A stretch of 64,000 bases of DNA from Lepidurus packardi. Its lineage: Eukaryota > Arthropoda > Branchiopoda > Notostraca > Triopsidae. A model generated the notes under the pieces. It was not told the DNA's origin and made no database searches. It saw only the letters and a program-made list of their open reading frames with translations. The position numbers and the translations under genes were made by a program. Location: positions 1 through 64,000 of the forward strand of contig JAKZAN010000132.1 in assembly GCA_023053545.1 (NCBI GenBank), in the 5' to 3' direction. The first letter of the stretch is position 1, and each line of letters starts with the position of its first letter. Below, one piece after another: positions 21,260-32,749 of this stretch.

Positions 21260-21995
21260 AATATTGTATAACTGGTCCGAATATTGTTATTAGTGTGTGG
21301 ATGGGTATTTGTGAATATAGTCTATGTTTCTTATTAGTTAGGCAAGACTGGTATGCAATTATTATTATTTGGCTGTTTGGTTAAAGCAAAACCCCCACAC
21401 TTTTATCAATAATTTTATCCATCCATTCTTTGGATGCAAGATGATGAATCCATTCATCAGTTGTCCCAGTTGGGGTTGGGGTTGGGGTTGGGGTTGGGGT
21501 TGGGGTTGGGGTTGGGGTTGGGGTTGGGGTTGGGGTTGGGGTTGGGGTTGGGGTTGGGGTTGGGGTTGGGGTTGGGGTTGGGGTTGGGGTTGGGGTTGGG
21601 GTTGGGGTTGGGAGGATCGATTTGACAGTTCCAAACGGTCTCGTACAGCTCCTTTCTGCCCACTGCAGGTTGGTATGAACCATTCTTGGTTGTCCTATTC
21701 CTGCATAGAGTGTTCATCGACTAATCAATATCCAGTGAATAAAACAAATTTCCCTTTCTCTCTCTCTTATTTTGTATAACACTTGACAATATTAAACCCC
21801 CACCAAAACACAAGTACTGGATTAACAATAATTTAAGGCTGACCCCAATAGATTCGTTAAAAACATAAACCAATATATATAGCATCATTTATAAGTACAA
21901 ATATACATATTCTCCAAAAAACAAACACTCCCCCCCCAGAAACTCCCCTTAACTGTATTATAAATTGCTAATCACCAGTCTACCTATCCCTCTCG
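21260..21995. other. Divergent intergenic region containing a telomere-type array
   Basis: The region separates the start of the kinase-kelch gene (minus strand) from the start of the gene at 21996 (plus strand). It therefore holds both promoters plus the TTGGGG array described separately. Apart from the array and AT-rich flanks (TATATATAG near 21874), no gene is seen. Open frames crossing the array encode only Trp-Gly, Leu-Gly or Pro-Thr/Asn/Gln repeats and are artefacts. Confidence 0.6.
21470..21612 (+). repeat. Interstitial telomere-type array (TTGGGG)n, about 24 perfect units
   Basis: From 21470 to 21612 the plus strand is an uninterrupted (TTGGGG)n tract of 143 bases. GGGGTT is the telomere repeat of oligohymenophorean ciliates (Tetrahymena, Glaucoma). 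The orientation is that of a right-hand chromosome end: G-rich strand running 5' to 3' rightwards. The sequence continues for 42 kb after it, so it is internal in this assembly. It begins 210 bases upstream of the kinase-kelch start codon and ends about 380 bases before the next start codon. No degenerate units are visible. Confidence 0.97.
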
Positions 21996-23466
21996 ATGAG
22001 TTCACAAACCATGCAGTATCTCGTCACTCCGCAACTCTGCCAACAACTCCAGCACCGCAGGGACGAAATAGAAACCAGGATTCACAACCTCCGCAATAGA
22101 CTGGCACTCGTAACATCCCCTAAAATTAAAAACGACATCCCATCCTATCTATCTCTTCACAACATAGAAAAACCCCGCATATCGACACTACCCTTTCGAT
22201 AAAAAAACTAGGAGTTACTCCCTTGTCAACCACGTTCTTTAATGCCAGATCAAGGGAATACCCACTCAGAATAACTCCCAGTCCGATGAGTCTGCAGATC
22301 TCAATTTCCTCTTCGAGGTATCCCTACTCCATATTATGTATACTCTTTCATCTAATATCTCTAGCTCCTCAAAAGTACAATGAACGGGCAACTCACCATC
22401 GAGAGAGAGCTTAAAGACCTCAAACAGAATCTAGAAAATGTTTCCATGCGAAGCGTTCTCTCTCATAATCCATCCAAAGCCTCATTACCCAAGTCCCACC
22501 ACTCTAAGTCACGGAGAAACGCCGCCGAAGCAGGTCATTCCCCCAACCGAGCTTTCGGAAACGTTTATGACCTAAATGCCAACTAAAGCATAGCGTCTTC
22601 CCCATCTGCGCAAAATAGCGTCGTAAGCGGACTAAAGTCAAGATTTGCGTCCCCAATTTGTACTCTGCCAAAGCTGACTGAAAGAGAAGAGTGCAGCAGA
22701 TCCTTCTCGTCACCTCATTCATCGAGAAGAAGTGGTGAACAGGATGAATAAAACATGGAAGCCTACAGCTCAGGCATAAAGTTCCAGTACGAACAGAGTC
22801 TTATCAACGACTGTGAAGAGTCAGAACTGAAATATGATGATCGATACGGAAGCAGTATAGGTTCAGAAGAAGATGATATTAACTCAGAGTCGTTTATCTT
22901 GCCTGGAAAAAGTGCGAGGAACTATGAGCAGGGAGCCCATGATAATCGCATCGGTGTTGAGAAGGGCAAACACCTCATTAAGACAGAACAGCAATCCAAG
23001 CCAGACAGATCGTCAGCCAACCGAATCAGCGGTTTCTCGACCAATAGGCAGTCCTCTATCAAGAATAGAAGTGTGTCGCGGAGACACTGGAATGACTAAA
23101 AAGCTAAGAACTTGGTGAGTCTCTCCGAGTACATAAACAGCTATCTTCAGAGAGTCAAAACTAGACTACCTGAACAGAGTAAAGTCCAGAACTTCAGAGT
23201 AGCCATCGTCTCTGAATCCATGAAGTAGAGAGTCATGGAGAGTAATCACCCCCACCCTTTATTGATCACTGTGATTTCTGTTTTATGTGAATGTAGAACT
23301 TGAGGCTCGACTGGTGACTTCACAATCTGGAATGAAGGAGACTTTCTACAAGAACTCAAAGCACGAACAGGAACAACTGATGAATACGCATGATCTTCAA
23401 ACCAAACTGCGGGAGGGTCTCATTAGGAGAATCTTCGAACAACAATCGGATCCGAAATACAGATGA
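21996..23466 (+). CDS. Uncharacterised protein, paralog of the gene at 53798-54988 (436 aa)
   Basis: Four exons are joined over introns 22110-22167 (58 nt), 22318-22364 (47 nt) and 23242-23296 (55 nt), ending at UGA 23464-23466. The family is not recognised, but the window holds a second copy with the same four-exon plan. Shared blocks are: N-terminal helix EIETRIHNLRNRL; VLECQIKGIPT before intron 2; LKSTMNGQLTIERELKDLKQ right after intron 2; SLSEYINSYLQRVK and VAIVSESMKERVME before intron 3; ARLVTSQS and LQTKLREGLIRRI at the end. Between blocks lies a long Ser/Arg/Glu-rich, probably disordered stretch. UAA/UAG codons at VLEC and SMKE match Glu or related residues in the paralog. Confidence 0.78.
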
Positions 23467-23553
23467 GTCCATGTCTACTATCGTGTGAGTCTTGCTTTAT
23501 ATATACTTAGATTTCGCGTACTTATGTGTAGTAATACTGCACTTCTCCGATTA

Positions 23554-24148
23554 TCAGGGTTCCAGGGTGGCTGTTTGGGGTTTTGACTATTTTGTAGGGT
23601 TTTGTTTGGAGGCCGAGAGCTATGCGATAAGTGCCTCGATAGTCACTTGGCTTTCTTCCCGGATCCGCTACAGATTATCGTTATAGAACCTATGATGTTC
23701 GGATATAGTAATTGTGACTTACTGAATGATTTCCAGACTCTTATTGTACTCCACTCTGAGTTTACGCAGCTCAGTCTCTACACTGTCCTTCCCCTTTTTG
23801 ATTTCACTGCCTGGCAACTCTATGGGAGCCATCTTATAGCTCTGATAGTCCCGCAATACTTTTTTGAGTTCTGCTAATTGTTATTTCAGGTTCTTGTTCT
23901 ACACCTGTAGGTCGCTGATGGTCTTTACAGTGCAGTCGAGTGTCTTGACTTTTACAGCGAGTTACTGCTTGAGTTCCGTCTTGATCTCGAATATTTCGAC
24001 ATCCGCTGGTTGCACGTCGAGGCGATAGGCAATTTATTCTCTCTAAACATCATAGTCGATCGAATTAATTCCGAATGAAGGATGGGATTACGATGTCGCA
24101 TTCCACCTTCATGGCGAAAGCTGGGATCATGAGTGAGACGTAATACAT
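23554..24148 (-). CDS. Small coiled-coil protein (181 aa)
   Basis: Two exons read leftwards from AUG 24148 to UGA 23554-23556 across a 49-nt intron (24043-24091). The start is uncertain because the frame continues upstream and an earlier exon is possible; AUG at 24112 is an alternative. After a short hydrophobic start (MIPAFAMKVE) the protein is a Lys/Glu/Gln/Leu coiled coil with about ten UAA/UAG codons, for example in LKEQLAELKKVLRDYQ. No family is recognised. Confidence 0.6.
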
Positions 24149-24275
24149 GATATGCTTTGCGATGTCACTGAAATATAAGAACCAAATAAAAAAAAAGAAA
24201 GAAGTTATTTAAAGAACCAAAACTACTCTACTTAAAATCTTAATAGAACCACAAGGGAAAATCTAGAAGTAGAGA

Positions 24276-25559
24276 TCAGAAGGCCTACTACTTTTATTGT
24301 AGTAATGCTTAGTAGTATTCTTGGTATAGTGGGTTTTTGTCCAAGCTCATCGCGTCTTTGAGGCATCTAATCGCATCATCCAGCCTCTACATTTTGTAAT
24401 ATGCCTTTCCCTCAAGGAAATGGTACTCCGCCTGGTCAGGGTTCAATGTTCTTGCTTTGTTGTAGTACTCCAATGCAGACTCCAAATCCTACTTTTGGAA
24501 AAACAGGTTTCCCATGTTCTTGTAATACAGATCACTCGTAGGATTGCGGGATATTGCCTCTCTATAGCTGATTAGAGCGTCCTAGATCTTGTTTAGCTTG
24601 ATCTCTGCGTATGCTTTATTGTTGAAATAGGCATCACTGTTGTTGTTGATCGTGATCGCAGCGTTGAATTGTTTCAGGGCTCCATAGTAGTCCCCAAGGT
24701 TAAGCAGCGTGTTCCCGATATTGTTCAGGTAGATATCGTTCTGGGGCTAGATTCTGAGCGCCATCTTGAAATCTTAGTAAGCCTTCTTGACTTCACCTGT
24801 GTTCAGGTAGCAATTACCCCGGTTGTTGTAGAAGCAACCCTTTGAGGGGTTAAGATTTATGGCATTGGTGAAGGCTTCGATTGCTTCATGGTATTTAAGG
24901 GAGGATTTGAATATGTTGCCGGTCATGAAGTAATACTCAAATCCTCTAGGACTGCTGAAATTCCTCTAGACCATCTCAAGTGCATCGCGTAGCCGACCTT
25001 GGCGGGTCAGTGCTTATGTTTACTAGGATAAAGAAGTATAAGTTCTATAGTTTTCTGAGGTGCGTGGCTCGTCCTCTAGATTTCTTTGGGCGTAGCCTTG
25101 TGCTCTGTATTAGGTAGGCTTAGGGTTCTAACGAGTAGACACATTATCAGAATTCTTACGGGAAAACTGGGATTGGTGCTTTACACTGAGGGTTTTCTGG
25201 ACAGAGTGGCTAAATCTAGCATACTTGTCCTAAATATCTTAGGTCTCTGTTTCCTGTATTTTGCCCATGAAGGGTATCCTGTGCAGCATCTAGTTGAGAC
25301 AGCTTTGGAAAGACTAGGTTTGATGGTGGATATCCTTTCTGAAGCGATCATAAGTGTGCTATTTGATGGAGGTGAGGTGCTCGTGAAAGAGATGGAGGGA
25401 CTGGGATAGATACTGGGTGACGAAGTTGAGGATTGTCTGTATGTAGTGGGAGTAGTCGAGGTAGAGCTGCTGGAGAGGTAGGGTGAGGCGGGCGACCCGG
25501 CTGTCGAGGAGTAGATTCTTATTGGATTCAGAGTCTGCAGAACTGTGGATGTAGCTCAT
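24276..25559 (-). CDS. TPR-repeat protein (427 aa)
   Basis: A single exon of 427 codons. The C-terminal half (from about residue 215) is an array of about five tetratricopeptide repeats: FTNAINLNPSKGCFYNNRGN, EDFKMALRIEPQNDIYLNNI, GALKQFNAAITINNNSDAYF, EDALISYREAISRNPTSDLY and ESALEYYNKARTLNPDQAEY. The pattern is the usual W/Y-x-x-L-G...Y-x-x-A...A-x-x-P. UAA/UAG codons fall on the Glu before the second helix in several repeats (YEDF, KIEDA, QKEDLE). The N-terminal half is helical with no known domain. TPR arrays mediate protein-protein contacts; the partner is unknown. UGA 24276-24278 ends the gene. Confidence 0.85.
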
Positions 25560-25771
25560 TGGTCACAAAATCTATAGAGAACACTACTAAATGACAAACT
25601 AAAATAAATGGGAAACTAAAAAAGGATTTAAAACTAAACCCAATAATTTATTTATTTTCGCAGCTTAGGCAAGTATCTGAAAAACATACAGGAGTTGCCT
25701 GGGCTTTGGGGGTCGGATCCGTAATCCTAGTGTTATAATTCTACTACTAAACATACAACACAATACTTCCC

Positions 25772-27703
25772 ATGCAGAAGACACTACTCCTTTTGTGCAC
25801 CGTGCTGGTCCTCGCCAACTCTCTCCCCTATCTCGCTCACAGCTTCAATGATCTTGACTACTTCGTACAGCTTCTTAAAAAAGGAGTACGCGTATTCAAA
25901 ATGGATATGTCCATGGTAGCCGAAGACTCCTGCATCGCCCAGTCCACCTGGAAGAATTCCATGAATTCATGCACCTTTCAAGACTCTTACCCTCAGCCAA
26001 TATGCTGTCTTGGTATGCGTGGAGATGCCTCGTCAACCCCCGTCTATAACTACCCCTTTAACACCTCCTACGAGTTTGTCGCTCTGTTCAACAGGGCAGA
26101 CCTGGAAAAGTACTTCCGTCAGAAGGTGTTCATCGCCATCAACTTCCAGTACTCCGACAGTCAGAACAACCTGACCAAGATGTTCCTATACAATCTTATG
26201 CGCATTATCAACATTTCGAACTTCAATGTGACTATTGCTACTGGAACAGATAATATGATCCTCGACTACGATTACAAGTGCATCATCAGCGGAAAATGCA
26301 AGGATGACCCCATCTCCCAGTACATCAGCGATTCTCCTATAGTTCTACAATCCGGCAGTTATGAACCTTACCATCCCCACGATGTCAAGAAAAGATATCG
26401 TCACTTCAATGTGTTCTATAAGGAAATAACTAACTACTGCCAAAAAGGATTCCCGACCTGGGTGGATAAGTACGACTACCCTATCAGTTTCTGGGAGCCT
26501 TCCGACGAATCTAGTATTCAGTTCGTGGTTAACACCTTCATGTCTAGCGCCTGTAAGAGACCCGCGAAACACAACACGATTGAAGATCTTGTCGTGACCT
26601 CGAACTTAGACCCCGAGATGTTTGCTACTTATATGCAGAACTATAAAACTGATCTGGGCTACGGCAAGAAGTTCTTAATCAAACAAGCCACAAATCAAAT
26701 GTTGAGTTCGATCACTGTCGATGGAAAATAGAAGGTTCTTATGGCATTTAGGTCACTTAACGATAACACCAGCAAGTTGCAGCTACGTGAACCCAATCTT
26801 GAATTGGTTTCGGAAGTCTCAATGTCTGAGGAAATCCTGAATCTCAAAGGAGATGGCAATATGTTTTTCTTGTGCGTCAAGACTGCCTCTGGTACAACTG
26901 AGTTCAGGCTTTACGACAACACTCTAATGTTAAAATACACCTCTCTCAGCGACAACTTCCTAGCTATTACTTACAATAATGGCTTGGTTCACTTCATCAA
27001 ATCGGTATCATCAAATTACTACAACTACGCAAACATCGATGTCGCCACCAAGAAGGTCGTCCTTACAGGCTGCAACCTCAACTTCCAACCCACTGATCTT
27101 GTCGTTAGCGACCAGATCTATGTCGTAGGCACTCGATTCAATAACTCGACCCTCAGGTCCGAAGTCTGGATCTCCTACAACTTCACTTCAGAAGCCCTGA
27201 TCGGTTTCGGATCTAACCCTCGTATTATAAAATACCAGGAGAACGGCTAAAACTATATGAGCATCCTCGTACATGATGGTCCCTGCCAGTCCGCAGCATG
27301 GGTCAACAATAACGAGATGAATAAATGCCATTATTGGAAATTCGAGGAATTCCAATCGTTGGTCTCAGTACCTACCCTCGTCAATCATATCACTGGCTCT
27401 TTGAACAGTTTCATGTCCCTCAAGAACAGGAATGAGTCTGCGCCAGTGGGATCATGTACTGAAGGGTTCAGGGCGGCTAAGGTTTTCAATGGGAAAGGAG
27501 CCACCCATACAGTAATCGGAGGAAAGACCATATCGTTGTACGAGTATGTCGGAATAAGTGATCAGCCAGTGATTAGCAGTTTGTTCTGCGGCGCCTCGAA
27601 CTTCGATAACTTGAGGGCCTCGAAGAACATAATCCTGAGCAGATTTGGGAACTCAGCGGGAGAACAGAAGTACGGCTAAAAAGTAGTAGAAGTAGTTGAA
27701 TGA
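25772..27703 (+). CDS. Secreted protein, possibly PLC-like phosphodiesterase fold (643 aa)
   Basis: A single long exon begins with a classical signal peptide (KTLLLLCTVLVLANSLPYLA). The mature part has many N-glycosylation sequons (for example NTS, NLT, NIS, NVT, NST) and several Cys, and no membrane anchor is seen. The segment LLKKGVRVFKMDMSMV followed by CCLGMRG resembles the start of PLC-like TIM-barrel phosphodiesterases, which ciliates secrete in large families. The catalytic His pair is not obvious to me, so this is a low-confidence idea. Three UAA/UAG codons occur (after DGK, ENG and KYG), so a standard-code reader would see three separate ORFs. Stop is UGA 27701-27703. Confidence 0.75.
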
Positions 27704-27901
27704 TTAAAAATCGTGGAATTTTGATAGAATGGACAGATTTTGTTAGGGGTCCGAATATTATCATAAACAGCTATCTAATAAACGAACTGTAAGAATATGT
27801 TTTCGTGGATAAAGCGTGGCAAAAGAAAGGGATAGAGATAGCGAGAGTCATTATAATTATAAAGCCAACGAAAAATAATCAACTACCTACCTACTGATAA
27901 A

Positions 27902-28273
27902 ATGGGCTGCACAGACTCTAAACCCAAAAGCCACCACGCTAAGTCACACCACCACCACAGCGAAAGAGAACCCGCCAAACAGCAGTCGGAAGTGGTCGTG
28001 GTCCAGCCCAATCCATTCGCAACACCTTAGCCCCTCAAGACATCGACCATAGTCACCAATACTCTTACCGTCCCTGTCGTATCTGTTGTGTAAAAATCAC
28101 CAGTTCGCTCAAGCGGAGTCAAAGTAGGCGGTGTGGACTACTCGGTGGAGCCCGAAATCCCGGTGATCACATCAAAGGTGCAGAAACCGCCAGCTAAGGC
28201 GAACTACAACGTGCGCCAGGAACAGGCGATCCAATTGCCTGCAATGCAGAAACCCATAATCGATATTTACTGA
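27902..28273 (+). CDS. Small dual-acylated protein (123 aa)
   Basis: The gene starts Met-Gly-Cys-Thr-Asp-Ser-Lys. Gly2 with Ser/Thr near position 6 fits N-myristoylation and Cys3 fits palmitoylation, the pair used by many membrane-anchored signalling proteins. The rest is low-complexity: a His-rich patch (residues 11-19), then Val/Pro/Thr-rich sequence without a domain. Two in-frame UAA/UAG codons are read as Glu. UGA 28271-28273 is the stop. Membrane attachment is inferred; the function is unknown. Confidence 0.62.
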
Positions 28274-28420
28274 ATAAATTGCTACTAAATTTCTTAACTG
28301 TATCCAACAATCATAAAACTAGGCATCATTAAGCTAAGAAACAAAATAGAGATAAGCCCCTCCCTTTGTGTATTTTTTATTATACTCGATGTATACAGAT
28401 ATGAGAGAGAGTTTGATGAT

Positions 28421-31047
28421 TCAATAGAAAATACCTTGAAACCAGTACTGTGCCTTGTCGTACCACCGTGCCCTCCAGTTGTCCAGACTCAGGTTAATCA
28501 GACTATAACATGTTAATATCGATATTGGCTTACTTCTGACAGTGCTCTGTGATGTCGTCTGTCTCTGGCCTAAACCTCGCTTCCAGCTCTTCGATTGCCG
28601 TCTTGCCCTTCATGAAGCACGGCATCGACTCTCCATGACTACTGTACATCATCTTCACCAATGTTAGGATCTCGTCTTGGTTCTTCAGTGCAGCTCTGAA
28701 CCCCTTCTCGAAGAGACTCCTGAACTCCATAAACAAGAATGAGTTGGGGCCTCCCAAGACTTCGACGTAGTTGGACATGAGTTTGAAGGGCACAGCTTTC
28801 TCCAGCTAAATACCACCTCCGGGAGCATTGGACAAAAAGAACCCGAAATCTATATGGACGATATAGCCCTCGCGATGCAAGAGTATATTGTCGTTGTGCC
28901 TGTCCTTGACCTGGATGAAATAAGTGACCAGGGAATAAGCAGCTAGACTCCGACAGAAGTTTCTCTGGGCAATCTTGTAGTTGGCTTTGAAGTAAACCTT
29001 AAAGAACTGTTTGAGAGTCGGGATCTGCTCTCTGCCCATGATCTTGATGATTCTGCCGAGAGAAGACGTATCTGTAACCATCTCAAGAATACCGCTGTCC
29101 GAGCCGATCGAGATGACTTCATAGGGCCTGAGGAGCAGTCCTGTGTTCTCTCGGTTGAATATGATGTTGAACTGGTTGATGAGCTGCATCGCGAACTGTT
29201 CCTGTTTGAGATTGTCTCCCGTCTTCACCATAATATTCACCAGTTTCCACGTCTTGAAATCTTTGTAAATTGACTTCTCCCTGATCCTCTCGGTTATGCT
29301 GCTGAAGGGCTAGTCGAAGAAAGGGTCAATATATTTTGAGTCATTAGACGACTCCACCATACGTTAAGGATGATGACTCATCTACAGCTTAATGCTATTA
29401 TTCATCAATGTTGATGTATGTCCCTGGACTACGCTGTTACCGAGTTCACCCTATAACAGCCCATTCTTCTTGGCAAGGTCGTCCTGTTCATTGCTCAAAC
29501 TAAGGGAGGAGACAGAGCTTTCGTCGGTTTCCTCGCGCAGTCTGGCCCCATCAGTGGTTGACCTCCTTTCTCGCGTCCCCTCATCGACGACACTCATGTA
29601 GTTCTGGGCCCGAGCGAGAATGTGAGAATTGTCTCCTTCACTACTTCTGTAGACATGGCCTTCCTTATTCTCAGGAATCATGACATCAGAACTGGGCTTC
29701 TTCTTAATATTAAGGGAGTTCCTGTCTTTGAAGATGGTGATCTTCTTGGATAGCTGTTTGTTGAGTGTGTCTATGAATTCGGGTACGTATTTCTTTTTCT
29801 TCGGTTTTTCCTTTTCTGGAATTTCTTCTTAGGAGCTTTGAATCTCTACTGCTACAGGCTCCATTTTGATGAACTCCTCCTCTTCTCTAAAGATCTCCAG
29901 GTAGATGCTGTAGGGAGACCGTTCTTTGGTCGAAAACACTCGCGCATTCTCCACATCCATATTCAGTATCGTGTAGTACCTGAGGGAGTCCTTCACGAAC
30001 GGTATGTAGATAGCAGCAGGTAGCCTTTTGTTTATCTCCCGCAACTACTTCATCAGACCCACCTTTTTCGGGTTGCAGAAACTGAGATCGTTTCCAATTC
30101 TTATCAGATCGTCCCAGAAAGCAGGCGTGGAGCTATAGCTATCGTCAGTGTAGTTCGGAATCTCGACAGACTTGACTCTCTTGACTTTGATTTCATCTTC
30201 CTACATCGTGCCATATTTTTCACAAGCATCCTTCTCCTCCGGAGTTATGGCGTCTTTCTCGAATTTGATATCATTGCACTTTGCGAGCTCGGCTCCAGTC
30301 AGTTTCACTCCTTTGTAGTGAGCCATGCGAGGTAAGAATTCCTACGTGATGAAGTGCTTGATTTCGGGGATCTCGATGCCATTGATCTTGCTTATGCTAG
30401 ACAAGTAGAAGTAGCAGGAGTGCGAAAACATGAAGTGGAGTTCACAGCCTCTTAAAATGAAGTCTTTGAAATCATCGTCATTGAGATCAATTTGAAAAGC
30501 TAGGTATGTGATTAGTTGGGGGATATAGTATTAGATGTCTTCGCGTTATGCCAACTAATGGTTGAGTATGGGGTTCAGCCTTTTGTTCTTGAGTGCTTCG
30601 AAAATCTAATTGTGGTGTTAGTTGCCATGGGCGTATAGCTCCTTGAGGATCTCCACAATCGTCAGCGAAGAAAGAGGATTTTGTTCTACTGGCGCCATAT
30701 CTGATTGCTAGGGGATGGCAAAAATGGCCAGAAAAGGTCGTTTCATAAGGAAGGAATAATATACTGAGGATGGCTGGTCACGGGTGATCATGAGGAGTCT
30801 GCGCTGCATTCTTTAGGCGATAGTCAGTTCATTCGGATTCTACACGGAAGGAATTGTTATGGGAGGAGGTAAAAAGTCTAATCAGAAAATCTATTGGTGA
30901 AGTACAGCGCAGCAGGCACAACAGGGGATACAGCACAACCTCTGCTTGATGGCTAAGGAGGGGAGAAAGTAAAGGGAGAGTGGTTAGGGAGAGAGAGTTA
31001 CTATAGTTCTTGGGGATGGGGAGTTTGATGCCTTTATCTTCAGACAT
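28421..31047 (-). CDS. Phosphatidylinositol 4-kinase, type III beta / Pik1-like (826 aa)
   Basis: It makes PI4P, usually at Golgi and endosomal membranes. Four exons; introns 30953-31001 (49 nt), 30840-30905 (66 nt) and 28503-28533 (31 nt). After a Cys-rich N-terminus (QRLCCIPCCACC) comes a lipid-kinase-unique region (EREDIEYYIPQLITYLAF, with UAA at the Glu before YY), then a charged linker. The C-terminal catalytic domain has GDNLKQEQFAMQLINQF, LRPYEVISIGSDSGILEMV, the catalytic loop VKDRHNDNILL and the Mg-binding HIDFGFFLSNAPGG. Its end is SLDNWRARWYDKAQYWFQGI. UAA at GGGI-E-LEK matches the acidic residue of related kinases. Size and catalytic loop fit PI4K beta better than PI3K or PI4K alpha. 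UGA 28421-28423 ends it. Confidence 0.9.
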
Positions 31048-31382
31048 GGATTGCTCGGGATGTATATCAGACGCAATATCTAAAAAAATCTGTCAATTTT
31101 TAAGTGTTTTAGACAACTAGTTTTTATTGTTTTTTTAAGGTAGATATACAAGACTAACCAACAATAGCATCGAAGGGTCATCCAGTGCACTCATGGATCC
31201 GAAGGGATATGTTAAGAATATTATATACATGCTTATTCTTGTTCTCAGAGATATTTTGTAGTGTTTCTGGTTTCGCCAAAGACAACTAATATCTATCGCA
31301 AATATCCATGGCCTATTCTTTAGTATCCAGAGAGTTAGAATAATCAGCAGAGTACCCACGATATCGACCTATATACAGGCTA
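31048..31382. other. Intergenic region without a recognisable gene
   Basis: It lies between the start of the PI 4-kinase gene and the stop of the farnesyltransferase gene, both on the minus strand. The sequence is AT-rich with TTTTTTT/AAAAAAA runs near 31080-31135. I see no coding frame or structured RNA. Confidence 0.5.
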
Positions 31383-32571
31383 TCACTCTTGTGATTCGCT
31401 CATGTCGTGTGAGTACGCGACGACTCCGAAGTGTTTGCGTGCCTTCTCCAGCAGTTCTCTTGGGATGTTATAAATAGGGTCCAGTCTGCCCAATGAGTTT
31501 TCCTTGAGTCCCTAGAAGTAGACTCCGTACTCCTGCGAAAAACTGAGTCCTGTGAGCGAGTAGGTTGTGTGATACAAGTCTCGTGATTTCTCTGGCTTAT
31601 CAATCAACCCACCTTTGCTGTCTTGGCAGGCCAGAAGCACATACTTTTGTAGTTATTCCTGACAGTACAACCTACACATTTTAAAATGCAACATGTTTTG
31701 TGTAAAGAGAGGGTGCTTACAGGTGGTTGTTAATGGAGATCTTTCCCTTGAAATAGTCATTGACTATGTTGAAGGTCGCCCCTACCCAGAAGGAGTAGCA
31801 GGAGTCTATCAGTTTATTGGTTCGACCGTTGAAGCCTCCTAACTCGTCAACCTGCCGGTTCGCGAGCCAGAACATAAGCCTTGAGATATCAATCCTGTGC
31901 AGTTCTCCCAGAATAGCGAGCGCTGCGACTCCACAGAAGGTATAACCACCATGAGCCTCCCCTCCACTAACATTAGTAAGTCCACCTTCATAAGTTTGGC
32001 AGGAAATGATTTCCTCCGCAACACCTTCATAGATGTCGGAGCTCATGCCCAACATCTTGGCGATAATTACCACGATATAAATACCTCTTAAGTCGCACTC
32101 TCCGTGCTAGTGCATGTGGAACTTGCCTTGCTATTTACGCTGTTTAAAGAACTTGTATAGTTTATCTTTTTCCAGAACATCGTACGCTCCCTCGCCAAGG
32201 ATCAGTAGGGTCAAGAAGGCAGAGTAAGTAGGGGCTAAATGGTCTACTTGCCCATGACCACCTGCGAAGGCGAGGTTCTTGCAATACTATAGGAATTTCT
32301 TTATTTTTTATTTTTTGTCCTCATCAAGCTGATGATCAGGGTCTGCTAGGATATGGAGGGTATTGGCGATATAGTAGACAAGCCAAGGGTGCCCGACGTC
32401 GTAGCCGTAGATACTGGGTCCAATTTTGATGAGGGAGTTGAAGAGGTAGATGGAGTGGTGGATTCGTTTGAGGAGAGGTCTATTGACATTGGCTTCGAGG
32501 TGATTGTTGACTAGTTCGAATGTCTTGCGAGTGACTTCCCGTGTGTCTCTGGATGACTAAATCTTGTTCAT
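31383..32571 (-). CDS. FNTB: Protein farnesyltransferase subunit beta (379 aa)
   Basis: It is the catalytic zinc subunit that attaches farnesyl to CaaX proteins. The alpha-alpha barrel motifs appear in order: GGHGQVDHLAPTYSAFLTL, FHMHEHGECDLRGIYIVVI, CQTYEGGLTNVSGGEAHGGY, VDELGGFNGRTNKLIDSCYS and DKPEKSRDLYHTTYSLTGLS. The zinc ligands are present: Asp and Cys in LIDSCYSF and His in DLYHTTY. Tyr/Arg of the diphosphate site occur in GRTNK and the neighbouring barrel turns. UAG is read as Glu in MHEHGE. One 49-nt intron (31672-31720). It starts at AUG 32571, shorter at the N-terminus than animal FNTB, and ends at UGA 31383-31385. FNTB rather than geranylgeranyl subunits is chosen for the GGFNGRTNKLIDSCYSFW segment. 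Confidence 0.93.
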
Positions 32572-32749
32572 GCGTTGGCCGGTCCCTTAGTGTGGAATTA
32601 GGTATGTTTTTTTGTGAATAGTTGGATATTTACACTTTATCGGGAAGAATAGATCGAGGTGAAAGAACTTGGGAATTGGACAACTCTCAGGGGTTAATTT
32701 TTGAATTAGGTAATAATAATAACCACATAATGAAGGGTTGGAAGTTTGA

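Noticed and set aside
21365-21779. Open frames across the TTGGGG array (Trp-Gly, Leu-Gly, Pro-Thr, Pro-Asn or Pro-Gln repeats)
   Set aside because: They arise from a simple repeat that lacks stop codons in all frames; no protein is implied.
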